Shown: positions 1 to 8,146 of the stretch, piece by piece
How the letters are laid out: each line of letters starts with the position of its first letter
How positions within the stretch are numbered: position 1 is the first letter of the stretch
From: Streptomyces sp. G-G2
Lineage (GTDB): Bacteria; Actinomycetota; Actinomycetes; Streptomycetales; Streptomycetaceae
Reading direction: 5' to 3'
Assembly (NCBI RefSeq): GCF_030063135.1
Contig: NZ_JASISO010000006.1
Span: 1 to 64,000, forward strand
Length of the DNA: 64,000 nucleotides
The notes under the pieces: generated by a model
The model's input: the letters and a program-made list of their open reading frames with translations, nothing else
Told to the model about the DNA's origin: nothing
Databases searched by the model: none
Translations under genes and position numbers: made by a program

Positions 1-69
1 CGAGGCCTTCAAAAGGTCATCGACCCGCACGTACAGTGCAGTTGCGAGGGTGTCCATATCGGTCGTCAC
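1..69 (-). CDS. IS982-family transposase, N-terminal fragment (runs off left edge)
   Basis: Reading the minus strand from a GTG at 69 gives VTTDMDTLATALYVRVDDLL and a few further residues before the window ends. This opening (TT-D/N-x-DTLATALYV-x-x-DDLLKA) is what I remember from Streptomyces IS982-family DDE transposases. Only 23 residues are visible, so catalytic residues cannot be checked and I cannot say whether the element is intact. An inverted repeat straddles the start codon. An in-frame ATG at 57 is an alternative start. The identification rests on recalled similarity of a short N-terminus. Confidence 0.6.
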   Translation of the reverse strand, partial: MTTDMDTLATALYVRVDDLLKAS

Positions 70-91
70 ACATCGAGGGTGGACACCCTCG
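45..91. repeat. Inverted repeat around transposase start, with two competing hairpins
   Basis: CGAGGGTGTCCA (45-56) is perfectly repeated in inverted orientation as TGGACACCCTCG (80-91), with the transposase GTG in the loop. A second copy of CGAGGGTG at 74-81 can instead pair with CACCCTCG at 84-91 across a 2-base loop. The two foldings exclude each other. This could be IS-end structure or translational control of the transposase. The pairing is seen directly; the function is inference. Confidence 0.6.
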
Positions 92-417
92 CGTCCGTGC
101 CGCTACCCCTTGGAATCAATCATCTAGCCCCCCCATACGGCCCCGGTACCTATCCCCCCCAGGTACCGGGGCTCCCCCTTTCCCCCGCACGGCCGCCTCA
201 TTCGCCGCCGGGTCCGGCCGGCCTCCGGCGGCGCCTCAATCGCCGGCGGGGCTGAGTTTGCCCCGCGGGACTAGCGAAGCCCAGGCGGGCCATTCCAGCC
301 CGCCGAGCACAGGGCCCGCCATCTCAGCCCGCCCGGCGTTTGAGGGCCCGCCGGAGGCCCCACCTGGCCGCGCCCGGGCGGAACCGGCCGCCCCCGGGCC
401 GGGGGAACCGGCCGCCC
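92..417. other. Non-coding stretch outside the IS end
   Basis: I find no convincing gene here. The sequence is C- and G-rich with short palindromic pieces (for example CTCAATCGCCGGCGGGGCTG near 235-254) typical of Streptomyces extragenic repeats, plus one copy of a 34-bp dispersed repeat. It lies downstream of the WYL regulator, which ends at 418, so part of it may act as that gene's terminator. Confidence 0.5.
325..358 (+). repeat. Dispersed 34-bp repeat, copy 1
   Basis: Thirty-four bases starting CAGCCCGCCCGGCGTTTGAG occur here and again, perfectly, in inverted orientation at 28673-28706. Both copies are intergenic and just beyond a gene's 3' end. This resembles the small extragenic repeats common in Streptomyces genomes. 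Confidence 0.7.
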
Positions 418-1377
418 CTAGCGGGCGACGGCCGCGGACGTCAGGCGCGTGCCCAGCGCACGCGCGGCGGCCGCCAGCGACGGCGGCCCGTCGACGGTGA
501 ACGGCAGCCCCGCCAAAGCGATCCGCACCGCCAGCCACTCCGGCGCATCCGCACAGGAGAACCGCACCCGGCACCCCCCACCCGGCAACGCCACCGCCGA
601 CCCCAACCACCCCGGCACCGCCTCCGGTTCGGCCTCGAACCGCAGGTCCACCTCATAGGCCGGCGTCCCGCCACCCCCGCCCCGCAGGCCCCGCTCCACG
701 AACGCCACCGCGTCCATCGGCAGCTCCCTCGGTACGAACCTGGCCCCCGTCGCGAACGGCTCGCTCACCCGGTCCACCCGGAAGGTCCGCCAGTCGTCGC
801 GGTCCAGGTCGAAGGCGACCAGGTACCAGCGCCATCCGGTGCTCACCAGCCGGTTCGGCTCGACCAGTCGCCGCGTACCGGCCCCGTCCGCCGCCCGGTA
901 GGCGAACCGCAGCCGCTCCCGCCCGGCCGTCGCCGACGCCATCGTCGTCAGCGTCCGCGGGTCGATGCTGGCCCCGTCCCCCCGGGTCAGCGCGACGGTG
1001 GCCGCCTGGAGCGACCCCACCCGGTGACGCAACCGTGACGGCAGTACCTGCTCCAGCTTGGCCAGCGCCCGTACGGACGCCTCCTCGACCCCCTCGATGG
1101 CGTGCCCGGCCCCCGCCCGCAGCCCCACGGCGATCGCCACCGCCTCCTCGTCGTCCAGGACCAGCGGAGGCATGGCCGCCCCGGCCACGAGCCGGTAGCC
1201 TCCCTCCGCGCCCAGCGTGGCCTCCACCGGGTACCCGAGGTCCCGCAGCCGGTCGATGTCGCGCCTGATCGTGCGGGAACTGACCCCGAGCCGTCCCGCC
1301 AGCTCGCTCCCGGGCCATTCGCGGGGCGTCTGGAGCAGGGACAGCAGGGTCAGCAGCCGTGCCGGGGTATCGGTCAT
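418..1377 (-). CDS. WYL-domain transcriptional regulator (YafY/DeoR-like HTH)
   Basis: This is a 319-residue DNA-binding regulator. Residues 1-60 form an HTH_11-type winged helix (ARLLTLLSLLQ, then GVSSRTIRRDIDRLRDLGYPV). A YafY-like middle region with GGYRL follows, then a WYL domain (about 135-300) in which the name-giving W-Y-L is visible in STGWRWYLVAFDLDRDDWRTF. WYL domains are thought to bind small ligands or nucleic acid. The start ATG lies 62 bp from the divergently transcribed efflux transporter, so control of that gene is the natural guess. The length fits the family. The effector is unknown. Confidence 0.9.
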   Translation of the reverse strand: MTDTPARLLTLLSLLQTPREWPGSELAGRLGVSSRTIRRDIDRLRDLGYPVEATLGAEGGYRLVAGAAMPPLVLDDEEAVAIAVGLRAGAGHAIEGVEEASVRALAKLEQVLPSRLRHRVGSLQAATVALTRGDGASIDPRTLTTMASATAGRERLRFAYRAADGAGTRRLVEPNRLVSTGWRWYLVAFDLDRDDWRTFRVDRVSEPFATGARFVPRELPMDAVAFVERGLRGGGGGTPAYEVDLRFEAEPEAVPGWLGSAVALPGGGCRVRFSCADAPEWLAVRIALAGLPFTVDGPPSLAAAARALGTRLTSAAVAR

Positions 1378-1439
1378 GGTTCAAGATTGCCAGGGAAGTA
1401 GGACACCACCTGACCTACATCCCGTCTAGGTTTCTCCCC

Positions 1440-3122
1440 ATGAGCACGGAGACCTCCAAGACATCGCCCGAGAGCGAGACCGGGCCCGAACCAGCAGAGC
1501 GGACGACCGAAGCCCCCGCCGCACCCCACAGCATCGGCGCCGCCCCCCGCGCCGTCGGCGCCGCCCCCGACGCATGGGACCAGACGCCCCTCGACGCCAA
1601 GGCCGACCGCCGCCGCTGGCTGGCGCTCGCCATCGTGATGACCGCGGCCTTCATGGACCTGGTCGACGTCACGATCGTCAACATCGCGATACCCAGCATG
1701 CGGGGCGACCTCAACGCCTCCACCAGCGCCATCCAGTGGATCACCGCGGGCTACGCGCTCGCCTTCGCCGCGGGTCTGATCACCGGTGGCCGCCTCGGTG
1801 ACATCTACGGCCGCAAGCGCCTCTTCCTCGTCGGCATCGCGGGCTTCACCGCCGCCTCGCTACTCTGCGGCATCGCCGCCAACCCGGCCATGCTCGTCTC
1901 CTCCCGGCTGCTCCAGGGGGTGATGGCCGCGATGATGGTGCCGCAGGTGCTCGCCATCATCCACGTCACCTTCCCCCCGCACGAGCGCGGCAAGGTCTTC
2001 GGCCTGTTCGGCGCGATCGTCGGGCTCGGCGCCGTCTCCGGCCCCATGCTCGGCGCGCTGCTCACCGAGTGGAACATGTTCGGCCTCGAATGGCGCCCGA
2101 TCTTCCTGATCAACCTGCCGGTCGGCATCGCGGGCGTGATCCTCGGCCGCAAGTTCATCACCGAGTCCAAGGCCCCCAACGCCCTGCGCCTCGACCTGAT
2201 CGGCGTCGTCATCGCCACCGCGGGCATGGTCATGCTCATCTACCCGCTCACCCAGGGCCGCGAGAACGGCTGGCCGCTGTGGGGCTTCCTGTGCATGGGC
2301 GCGGTCCCGTTCCTGATCGCCGGGTTCATCGCGTACGAGAAGTACAAGATCCGCAAGGACGGCTCGCCGCTCGTCGAGCTGTCCCTGTTCAAGGTCAAGA
2401 GCTTCGCGGCGGGCATCGCCGTCCAGCTCACCTTCGGCATCGCGACCGGCATCTTCTTCCTGGTCTGGACGCTGTACATGCAGATGGGCCTCGGCTGGAG
2501 CGCGCTGCGCGCGGGCACCACCGGCATCCCCTTCTCCATCGCCGTCTCGGCCGCCGCGGGCCTCTCCGTGCAGAAGCTGGTGCCGCGCTTCGGCCGCAAG
2601 GTGCTCCAGGCGGGCGCCCTGACCATGGCCGCGGGCCTGCTCCTCTACATCTGGGAGTCCCAGCACTTCGGCATGGGCATCGCCTCCTGGCAGATGGCCG
2701 CGCCGCTGGTCGTGATGGGCATCGGCATGGGCCTGATCGTGGCGCCGCTGACCGACACGGTCCTCTCCGAGGTACCGCGCGAGCACGCCGGTTCCGCCTC
2801 CGGCCTGATCAACACCACCGGCCAGATGGGCAACGCGCTGGGCCTCGGCCTCACCTCGGTCCTCTACTTCGGCGTGATCGACGACGATACGGTCTTCGGG
2901 CCGCAGTACGTCGACGCGTTCCACAGCGCGCTGTGGTGGGTGGTCGCGGTCCTCGTCGTGATCTTCGCGGTGATGTTCGCGCTGCCGCGCAAGCAGGCGA
3001 CCGCCGCCCACGAGGGCACCGGCCCGGTCGACGGCCCGGTCGATGACGCGGTCGGCGTCGCGGGCGATGACGCCGGCGACGGAGACCCCGTCATCAGCCC
3101 GGAGAAGGTCCCGGTGGCCTAG
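1440..3122 (+). CDS. MFS drug transporter, DHA2 (EmrB/QacA) family
   Basis: This is a 560-residue proton-coupled efflux pump of the 14-TM DHA2 family. The first 55 residues are an acidic, disordered cytoplasmic tail. The first membrane segment holds VIMTAAFMDLVDVTIVNIAIPSM, the DHA2 motif D region, split here by its aspartates. Motif A is visible as GGRLGDIYGRKRLF, and the motif C-like region as GLFGAIVGLGAVSGPMLGALL. I chose ATG 1440 over an upstream in-frame ATG at 1359 because the latter would overlap the divergent regulator's start and add non-family residues. The substrate cannot be told from sequence. A strong terminator follows. Confidence 0.92.
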   Translation: MSTETSKTSPESETGPEPAERTTEAPAAPHSIGAAPRAVGAAPDAWDQTPLDAKADRRRWLALAIVMTAAFMDLVDVTIVNIAIPSMRGDLNASTSAIQWITAGYALAFAAGLITGGRLGDIYGRKRLFLVGIAGFTAASLLCGIAANPAMLVSSRLLQGVMAAMMVPQVLAIIHVTFPPHERGKVFGLFGAIVGLGAVSGPMLGALLTEWNMFGLEWRPIFLINLPVGIAGVILGRKFITESKAPNALRLDLIGVVIATAGMVMLIYPLTQGRENGWPLWGFLCMGAVPFLIAGFIAYEKYKIRKDGSPLVELSLFKVKSFAAGIAVQLTFGIATGIFFLVWTLYMQMGLGWSALRAGTTGIPFSIAVSAAAGLSVQKLVPRFGRKVLQAGALTMAAGLLLYIWESQHFGMGIASWQMAAPLVVMGIGMGLIVAPLTDTVLSEVPREHAGSASGLINTTGQMGNALGLGLTSVLYFGVIDDDTVFGPQYVDAFHSALWWVVAVLVVIFAVMFALPRKQATAAHEGTGPVDGPVDDAVGVAGDDAGDGDPVISPEKVPVA

Positions 3123-3141
3123 GTCGTCCGGCCCCTTTTCG

Positions 3142-3181
3142 CGGACATGCCCGCCTTTGGTGGCGGGCATGTCCGTTTTTT
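3142..3181 (+). terminator. Rho-independent terminator after the DHA2 transporter
   Basis: A 14-bp perfect stem, CGGACATGCCCGCC (3142-3155) with GGCGGGCATGTCCG (3162-3175), closes a 6-base loop and is followed by six T. This classical T-tailed terminator is unusual in such a GC-rich genome and separates the pump from the fructose operon. Confidence 0.93.
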
Positions 3182-3182
3182 A

Positions 3183-3211
3183 TTGTTTCGAGTCCGGTGT
3201 GGGCGTAAGAT
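3183..3211 (+). promoter_or_regulatory. Probable promoter of the fructose operon
   Basis: TTGTTT (3183-3188) and TAAGAT (3206-3211) are separated by 17 bases, a good vegetative-sigma (HrdB-type) arrangement. It sits about 45 bases before the regulator ATG and directly abuts the preceding terminator. No experimental start site is known to me. Confidence 0.6.
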
Positions 3212-3255
3212 CAAGGAAACCCACTGAGTCGGGCATCGAACGGACGTAAAACCAC

Positions 3256-4017
3256 ATGTACGCACCGGAGCGCCAGCAGGAGATCCTCCGCCTCGCCCGC
3301 GAGGCCGGGCGGGTCGACGTCCTCTCCCTCGCCGAGCGGTTCCAGGTCACCGCCGAGACCGTACGCCGCGACCTCACCGCCCTGGACCGGGCCGGACTCG
3401 TCCGCCGCGTCCACGGCGGGGCCATCCCGGCCGGGCGCCTGGACTTCGAGCCCGACCTGACCGAGCGGGAGTCCACCGCCGCCGACGAGAAGGACCGCAT
3501 CGCGGCCGCCGCCCTCGCCGAGCTGCCCGACGGCGGCAGCGTGATCCTCGACGCGGGCAGCACCGTCGCCCGCCTCGCGGCCGCCATCCCCGTCGACACC
3601 GCGCTCACCGTGGTCACCCACGCGCTGCCCGTCGCCGCCCGGCTCGCCGACCACACCGGCATCGACCTGCACCTCGTCGGCGGCCGCGTCCGCCACCGGA
3701 CCCGGGCCGCCGTCGACGCCTGGGCGCTGCGCGCGTACGCCGAGATCCGCGCCGACGTCCTCTTCCTCGCCGCGAACGGCTTCACCGCCGCCGGTGGTCT
3801 CACCACCCCCGACCTCGCCGAAGCCGCCGTCAAGCGCGCCGCCGTCGCGGCCGCCCGCCGCGTCGTGGTCCTGGCCGACTCCTCGAAGTCCGGCCAGGAG
3901 CAGTTCGCGTGCTTCGCCTCCTTCGCCGACGTGGACCTCCTCATCACGGACCAGGGTCTGACCCCCGAAGACAAGGCGGCGATCGAGGCCGCCGGTACGG
4001 AAGTTGTGCTCGTATGA
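3256..4017 (+). CDS. fruR: DeoR-family transcriptional regulator of the fructose operon
   Basis: This 253-residue protein has an N-terminal DeoR winged helix (residues 1-55: RQQEILRLAREAGRVDVLSLAERF, then TAETVRRDLTALDRAGLVRRVHGG, split here by position) and a C-terminal DeoRC sugar-phosphate sensor domain with ILDAGSTVARLAAAI, VVTHALPVAARL and LADSSK. In this family, binding of a phosphorylated sugar (fructose-1-phosphate for FruR) releases the operator. The stop overlaps the fruK start (ATGA at 4014-4017), so the three fru genes are translationally coupled and the regulator is probably autoregulated with them. The family is certain; the FruR role comes from context. Confidence 0.92.
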   Translation: MYAPERQQEILRLAREAGRVDVLSLAERFQVTAETVRRDLTALDRAGLVRRVHGGAIPAGRLDFEPDLTERESTAADEKDRIAAAALAELPDGGSVILDAGSTVARLAAAIPVDTALTVVTHALPVAARLADHTGIDLHLVGGRVRHRTRAAVDAWALRAYAEIRADVLFLAANGFTAAGGLTTPDLAEAAVKRAAVAAARRVVVLADSSKSGQEQFACFASFADVDLLITDQGLTPEDKAAIEAAGTEVVLV

Positions 4018-4967
4018 TCCTCACCGTCACCCCCAACCCCTCCCTGGACCGGACGTACGAGGTCCCCGCGCTGGACCGCGGTGCGGTCCTGCGCGCCACC
4101 GCCGAGCGGGTCGACCCCGGCGGCAAGGGCGTCAACGTCTCCCGCGCCGTCGCGGCCGCGGGCGTACGCACGACGGCGGTCCTCCCGCTGGGCGGCGCCC
4201 CCGGTACCCTCATCGCCGCACTCCTCGGCGCCCAGGGCGTGGACGTCACGGCGGTCAGCATCACCGGCCAGACCCGTTCCAACATCTCGGTCGCCGAACC
4301 CGACGGCACCCTGACGAAGATCAACGCGGCCGGTCCCGAACTCAGCGAAGCCGAATCCGGCCTCCTCCTCGACACCGTCCGCACCTGCGCCGGCGGCGCC
4401 GACTGGATCGCCTGCTGCGGCAGCCTCCCGCGCGGCCTGGCCCCCGAGTGGTACGCCGACCTGGTCACCCGGGCCCACGAGGCGGGCGCGCGGATCGCCC
4501 TCGACACCTCCGGTCCGGCCCTGACCGCCGCGCTGCGGGCCCGCCCGGACGTCATCAAGCCCAACGCCGAGGAACTCGCCGCCGCCGTCGGCCGCCCCCT
4601 GCCCACCCTGGGCGACGTGGTCAAGGCCGCCGAGGAACTGCGCGACCTGGGCGCCGGTGCGGTCCTCGCCTCCCTCGGCGCGGACGGCCAGCTCCTGGTG
4701 TCCGCCGAGGGCACGTACTACGGCACGGCGGCCGTCTCGGCGGTACGCAGCGACGTGGGCGCCGGTGACGCCTCCCTGGCCGGTTTCCTGATCGCGGGCG
4801 GCGCGGGCCCCGAAGCCCTCGCCTCCGCCCTGGCCCACGGCGCGGCCGCGGTCCAGCTCCCCGGCAGCGCCATGCCGACCCCCGCGGACCTGCGTCCCGA
4901 CGCGGTCCGCGTCACCCAGGACATCCCCCTGGACCTCCCCCTGTCCGAACGGAGCGACGAGCGATGA
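4014..4967 (+). CDS. fruK: 1-phosphofructokinase
   Basis: This 317-residue PfkB-family kinase phosphorylates fructose-1-phosphate at C6 to fructose-1,6-bisphosphate, linking PTS fructose uptake to glycolysis. Visible hallmarks are the start MILTVTPNPSLDRTYEV, the substrate-binding DPGGKGVNVSRAVAAAG segment, and the PfkB signature with catalytic aspartate in SDVGAGDASLAGFL near the C-terminus. The ATG is fixed by the 4-nt overlap with fruR. The 3' end overlaps fruA in the same ATGA way (4964-4967). Confidence 0.95.
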   Translation: MILTVTPNPSLDRTYEVPALDRGAVLRATAERVDPGGKGVNVSRAVAAAGVRTTAVLPLGGAPGTLIAALLGAQGVDVTAVSITGQTRSNISVAEPDGTLTKINAAGPELSEAESGLLLDTVRTCAGGADWIACCGSLPRGLAPEWYADLVTRAHEAGARIALDTSGPALTAALRARPDVIKPNAEELAAAVGRPLPTLGDVVKAAEELRDLGAGAVLASLGADGQLLVSAEGTYYGTAAVSAVRSDVGAGDASLAGFLIAGGAGPEALASALAHGAAAVQLPGSAMPTPADLRPDAVRVTQDIPLDLPLSERSDER

Positions 4968-7051
4968 GCGAGCCGACCATGATGATCACCGCGGAGCTGG
5001 TCGACCTCGACCTCGCCGCCGACTCCAAGGAAGCGGCGGCCCGCTCCCTGGCCCGGCGCATGCTCGCGCTGGGCCGGGTCACGGACCTGGAGGGCTTCCT
5101 CGCGGACGTGGCGGCGCGGGAGGCGCAGATGCCGACCGGGCTGGAGGGCGGGATCGGCATCCCGCACTGCCGCAGCGCGCACGTGTCCGCCCCCACCCTC
5201 GCCTTCGGCCGGGCCCCGGCCGGGGTCGACTTCGGCGCGCCGGACGGGCCCGCGGACCTGATCTTCCTGATCGCGGCCCCCGCCGGGGCGGACGACGCCC
5301 ACCTGACGATCCTGTCCTCCCTGGCCCGCCGCCTGATGCGGCCCGAGTTCGTCGCCGCCCTGCGCTCCGCCACGACCCCGGCGGAAGCCGCGGCCCTGGT
5401 ATCGGGCGACACCCCGGACTCAGGAGCCCCGTCGGCGCTTGCGGCGCACGATCCGGCCCCACCGGCCCCCGAGGCGAGTGACCCGCCCCCGCCGGCGCCC
5501 GAGGCGAGTGACCCGCCCCCGCCGGCGCCCGAGGCGCGGGGGACCGGAGAGGGCGGAGCGCCCTTCACGGTGGTGGCCGTCACCTCGTGCCCCACCGGCA
5601 TCGCGCACACCTACATGGCCGCCGAATCCCTCCAGCAAGCCGCCGCCGCCGCGGGCATCACCCTCACCGTCGAAACCCAGGGCTCCGCCGGTTTCACCAA
5701 GCTCGACCCCGCCGCCATCGCCGCCGCCGACGCGGTCGTCTTCGCCCACGACGTGCCCGTCCGCGACCGTGCCCGCTTCGCCGGGAAGCCCACCGTCGAC
5801 GTGGGCGTCAAGGCCGGGATCAACCGCCCCGCCGAACTCCTCGCGGAGGCCCGCGACAAGGCCGCCCGCGGCGAGAGCGGCGGGGCGGATGCCCCGAGGA
5901 CCCCCGTGGACGAGGCGGGCGCACCGGGCGAGGGCTACGGCTCCAAGCTCCGCACCTGGCTCATGTCCGGCGTCAGCTACATGGTCCCCTTCGTCGCCGC
6001 GGGCGGCCTCCTCATCGCCCTCGCCTTCGCCATCGGCGGCTACGGCATCAACGAGGCCCCCTCCGTCGCCGAGCACTTCGTCTGGACCGAGTCCGCCAGC
6101 TGGGCGGCCCTGCTCTTCCAGACCGGCGGCCTCGCCTTCGGGTTCCTCGTCCCCGTCCTCGCCGGATACATCGCCTACGGCATGGCGGACCGCCCCGGCC
6201 TGGTCCCCGGCTTCGTCGGCGGCGCCGTCGCGCTCACCATCGACGCCGGGTTCCTCGGCGGTCTGATCGCCGGTCTGATCGCGGGCGGTACGGTCCTGGC
6301 CGTCCAGCGGGTGAGGGTCCCGGCCGCGATGCGCGGGATCATGCCGGTGGTGGTCCTGCCCCTGATCGGCTCGGCCGTCACCGCGTTCCTGATGTTCCTC
6401 GTCATCGGAAAGCCGGTCGCCTCGCTCCAGCAGGCCCTGACCGACTGGCTGTCCGGCCTCTCCGGCGCCAACGCGGTCATCCTCGGGATGATCCTCGGCA
6501 TGATGATGTGCTTCGACCTCGGCGGCCCGCTCAACAAGGTCGCGTACGCCTTCGCCATCGGCGGTCTGGCCGCCCCCAACGAGGGCAGCCTGAAGGTCAT
6601 GGCGGCCGTGATGGCCGCGGGCATGGTGCCGCCGCTCGCCATGGCGCTGGCCACCACCGTGCGCGGGAAGCTCTTCTCCAGGACCGAGCGCGAGAACGGC
6701 AAGGCCGCCTGGTTCCTGGGCGCCTCGTTCATCAGTGAAGGGGCCATCCCCTTCGCCGCGGCCGACCCGCTGCGGGTCATCCCCGCCTCCATGGTGGGCG
6801 GCGCGGTCACCGGAGCCCTCTCGATGGCCTTCGAGTGCACCCTGCGGGCCCCGCACGGCGGCATCTTCGTGATCCCGCTGATCGGCAACCCGCTGCTCTA
6901 CCTGATCGCCATCGCCGCCGGTACGGGCGTCGCCGCGGGCCTGGTCATCCTCCTCAAGGGGATGCGCCGCACCGACCCGGCCACCACCGAGCCGGAGGCC
7001 GGGGCCGAGACCGAGACCGGGACCGGGACGAAGGTCGCGGTCGCCGCCTGA
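4964..7051 (+). CDS. fruA: PTS fructose transporter, fused subunits IIA-IIB-IIC
   Basis: This 695-residue transporter imports fructose and phosphorylates it to fructose-1-phosphate. The EIIA domain spans residues 1-145 with phospho-His68 in GIGIPHCRS. A Pro/Ala/Asp linker (about 150-195) contains a 10-residue duplication. The EIIB domain has phospho-Cys209 in VAVTSCPTGIAHTYMAAES. After a second linker the EIIC membrane domain starts near residue 325 (LRTWLMSGVSYMVPFVAAGG) and contains FISEGAIPFAA. The A-B-C order is common in actinobacterial FruA. It is translationally coupled to fruK; the operon ends here, beside the 17-bp repeat array. Confidence 0.95.
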   Translation: MSEPTMMITAELVDLDLAADSKEAAARSLARRMLALGRVTDLEGFLADVAAREAQMPTGLEGGIGIPHCRSAHVSAPTLAFGRAPAGVDFGAPDGPADLIFLIAAPAGADDAHLTILSSLARRLMRPEFVAALRSATTPAEAAALVSGDTPDSGAPSALAAHDPAPPAPEASDPPPPAPEASDPPPPAPEARGTGEGGAPFTVVAVTSCPTGIAHTYMAAESLQQAAAAAGITLTVETQGSAGFTKLDPAAIAAADAVVFAHDVPVRDRARFAGKPTVDVGVKAGINRPAELLAEARDKAARGESGGADAPRTPVDEAGAPGEGYGSKLRTWLMSGVSYMVPFVAAGGLLIALAFAIGGYGINEAPSVAEHFVWTESASWAALLFQTGGLAFGFLVPVLAGYIAYGMADRPGLVPGFVGGAVALTIDAGFLGGLIAGLIAGGTVLAVQRVRVPAAMRGIMPVVVLPLIGSAVTAFLMFLVIGKPVASLQQALTDWLSGLSGANAVILGMILGMMMCFDLGGPLNKVAYAFAIGGLAAPNEGSLKVMAAVMAAGMVPPLAMALATTVRGKLFSRTERENGKAAWFLGASFISEGAIPFAAADPLRVIPASMVGGAVTGALSMAFECTLRAPHGGIFVIPLIGNPLLYLIAIAAGTGVAAGLVILLKGMRRTDPATTEPEAGAETETGTGTKVAVAA
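5471..5530 (+). repeat. 30-bp tandem duplication in the fruA IIA-IIB linker
   Basis: Two exact copies of a 30-base unit (5471-5500 and 5501-5530) encode EASDPPPPAP twice. The linker is expected to be flexible, so a change in copy number would keep the frame and be tolerated. Confidence 0.85.
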
Positions 7052-7057
7052 CCCCGG

Positions 7058-7176
7058 CCCTCACCCTGGCGCCACCCTCACCCTGGCGCCACCCTCACCC
7101 TGGCGCCACCCTCACCCTGGCGCCACCCTCACCCTGGCGCCACCCTCACCCTGGCGCCACCGTCATCCCGGCGCCA
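7058..7176. repeat. 17-bp tandem repeat array (6 exact copies plus 1 diverged)
   Basis: The unit CCCTCACCCTGGCGCCA is repeated exactly six times (7058-7159), with a seventh diverged copy at 7160-7176. Each unit carries the palindrome TGGCGCCA. The array fills the space between the converging fruA and DUF6227 genes. It may serve as a bidirectional terminator region. Variable copy number is likely. Confidence 0.9.
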
Positions 7177-7195
7177 CCGTCATCCCGTCACACCG

Positions 7196-7963
7196 TCACC
7201 GCACCCGCGCGCGGAGCTCCATGGCTCCGCGCGCGGTGCTCTCGCTCTCGTACACCTCGCACATGTGCCGCCCGTCCGGCGTGGCCGTGTGCTCGACCTC
7301 CCACAGGCTCAGCTCGGTCCCGTCCAGCAGGACGAAGGCGTGCTCGTAGAGGGTGAAACCGGCGGCCCTGCCGTCCGCGAGGCACTGCCTGCCGCCGAAG
7401 GCCTGGGTGATCTGGTGCGCGTACGCCCCGCGCAGCAGGACGGCCACCTCCTCGCCCGGCCGGTCGGCGTTCTCCGCGCGGCGCAGCACCCGGCGGGCGT
7501 GGTCGGCGGACTGCTCCACCGCGTACTCCCGGCGGAGCTGGACCGGGCCGGAAGCGGCGAGCAGGGCGCTCAGCGGGTCCTGGCCGGCCGCCTCGCCCTC
7601 GGCCTCCTCCAGCAGCGCGAAGTCCCGTACGGCGGCCGGGTCCTCGCCGAAGATCCGGACCGCGGCCAGGGCGGCCTCCGCACGGCTGACGAAGACCTCA
7701 TGCCGCGTCACCCGGTCCTGCTCCAGCCGGTACGCCAGCTCCCACAGGGTCACCGCCCCGCCGTCGGAAAGCAGGTAGGCGTGCTGGTGGGTCTCCCGCC
7801 AGTGACCCGCGGCCGGTCCGTGGTGCGTGCTGTGGAGCGAAGAGCTGTGGGCGAGCGCCGTGCCGAGGCGCTCGACCAGCCGGTCGGGCAGGTCGAAGGA
7901 GTTGAGGGCGCGGCCCAGGAGTCGGTCGAGGTGGGCCTCGGTTGTCTCGTACGGATCGCTCAA
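7196..7963 (-). CDS. DUF6227-type protein, Streptomyces-specific
   Basis: This soluble protein of 255 residues starts MSDPYETTEAHLDRLLGRAL and contains two regions suggestive of a duplicated fold, HQHAYLLSDGGAVTLWELAYRL and LYEHAFVLLDGTELSLWEVEH, which read as similar alpha/beta hairpins. I recognise it as the DUF6227 type from Streptomyces genomes; no function is known to me. It has no signal peptide or membrane segment. It stands alone, convergent with the fructose operon. Confidence 0.75.
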   Translation of the reverse strand: MSDPYETTEAHLDRLLGRALNSFDLPDRLVERLGTALAHSSSLHSTHHGPAAGHWRETHQHAYLLSDGGAVTLWELAYRLEQDRVTRHEVFVSRAEAALAAVRIFGEDPAAVRDFALLEEAEGEAAGQDPLSALLAASGPVQLRREYAVEQSADHARRVLRRAENADRPGEEVAVLLRGAYAHQITQAFGGRQCLADGRAAGFTLYEHAFVLLDGTELSLWEVEHTATPDGRHMCEVYESESTARGAMELRARVR

Positions 7964-8146
7964 GGTGGGTCTCCAGGCCGTCGCAGCTTGTCACTTCGCG
8001 GACGCTCAACGTAGCCCCTGGGTCTGACATTACGTCCGGGGTTCGGTAAAACGTCCGGGAAGTATCAGGGGTTCCCGGCCCTTCAATCGGTCAACTTGCG
8101 TACGAATAGCGACGGTTCGCCACTATCAATGGCGAAGTGCGGGACT

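Noticed and set aside
1359-1439. Extended N-terminus of the DHA2 transporter from ATG 1359
   Set aside because: It would overlap the divergent regulator's start and adds 27 residues unlike the family; ATG 1440 is consistent with the acidic tail.
7058-7176. CRISPR array
   Set aside because: The 17-bp units are contiguous without spacers and no cas gene is near.
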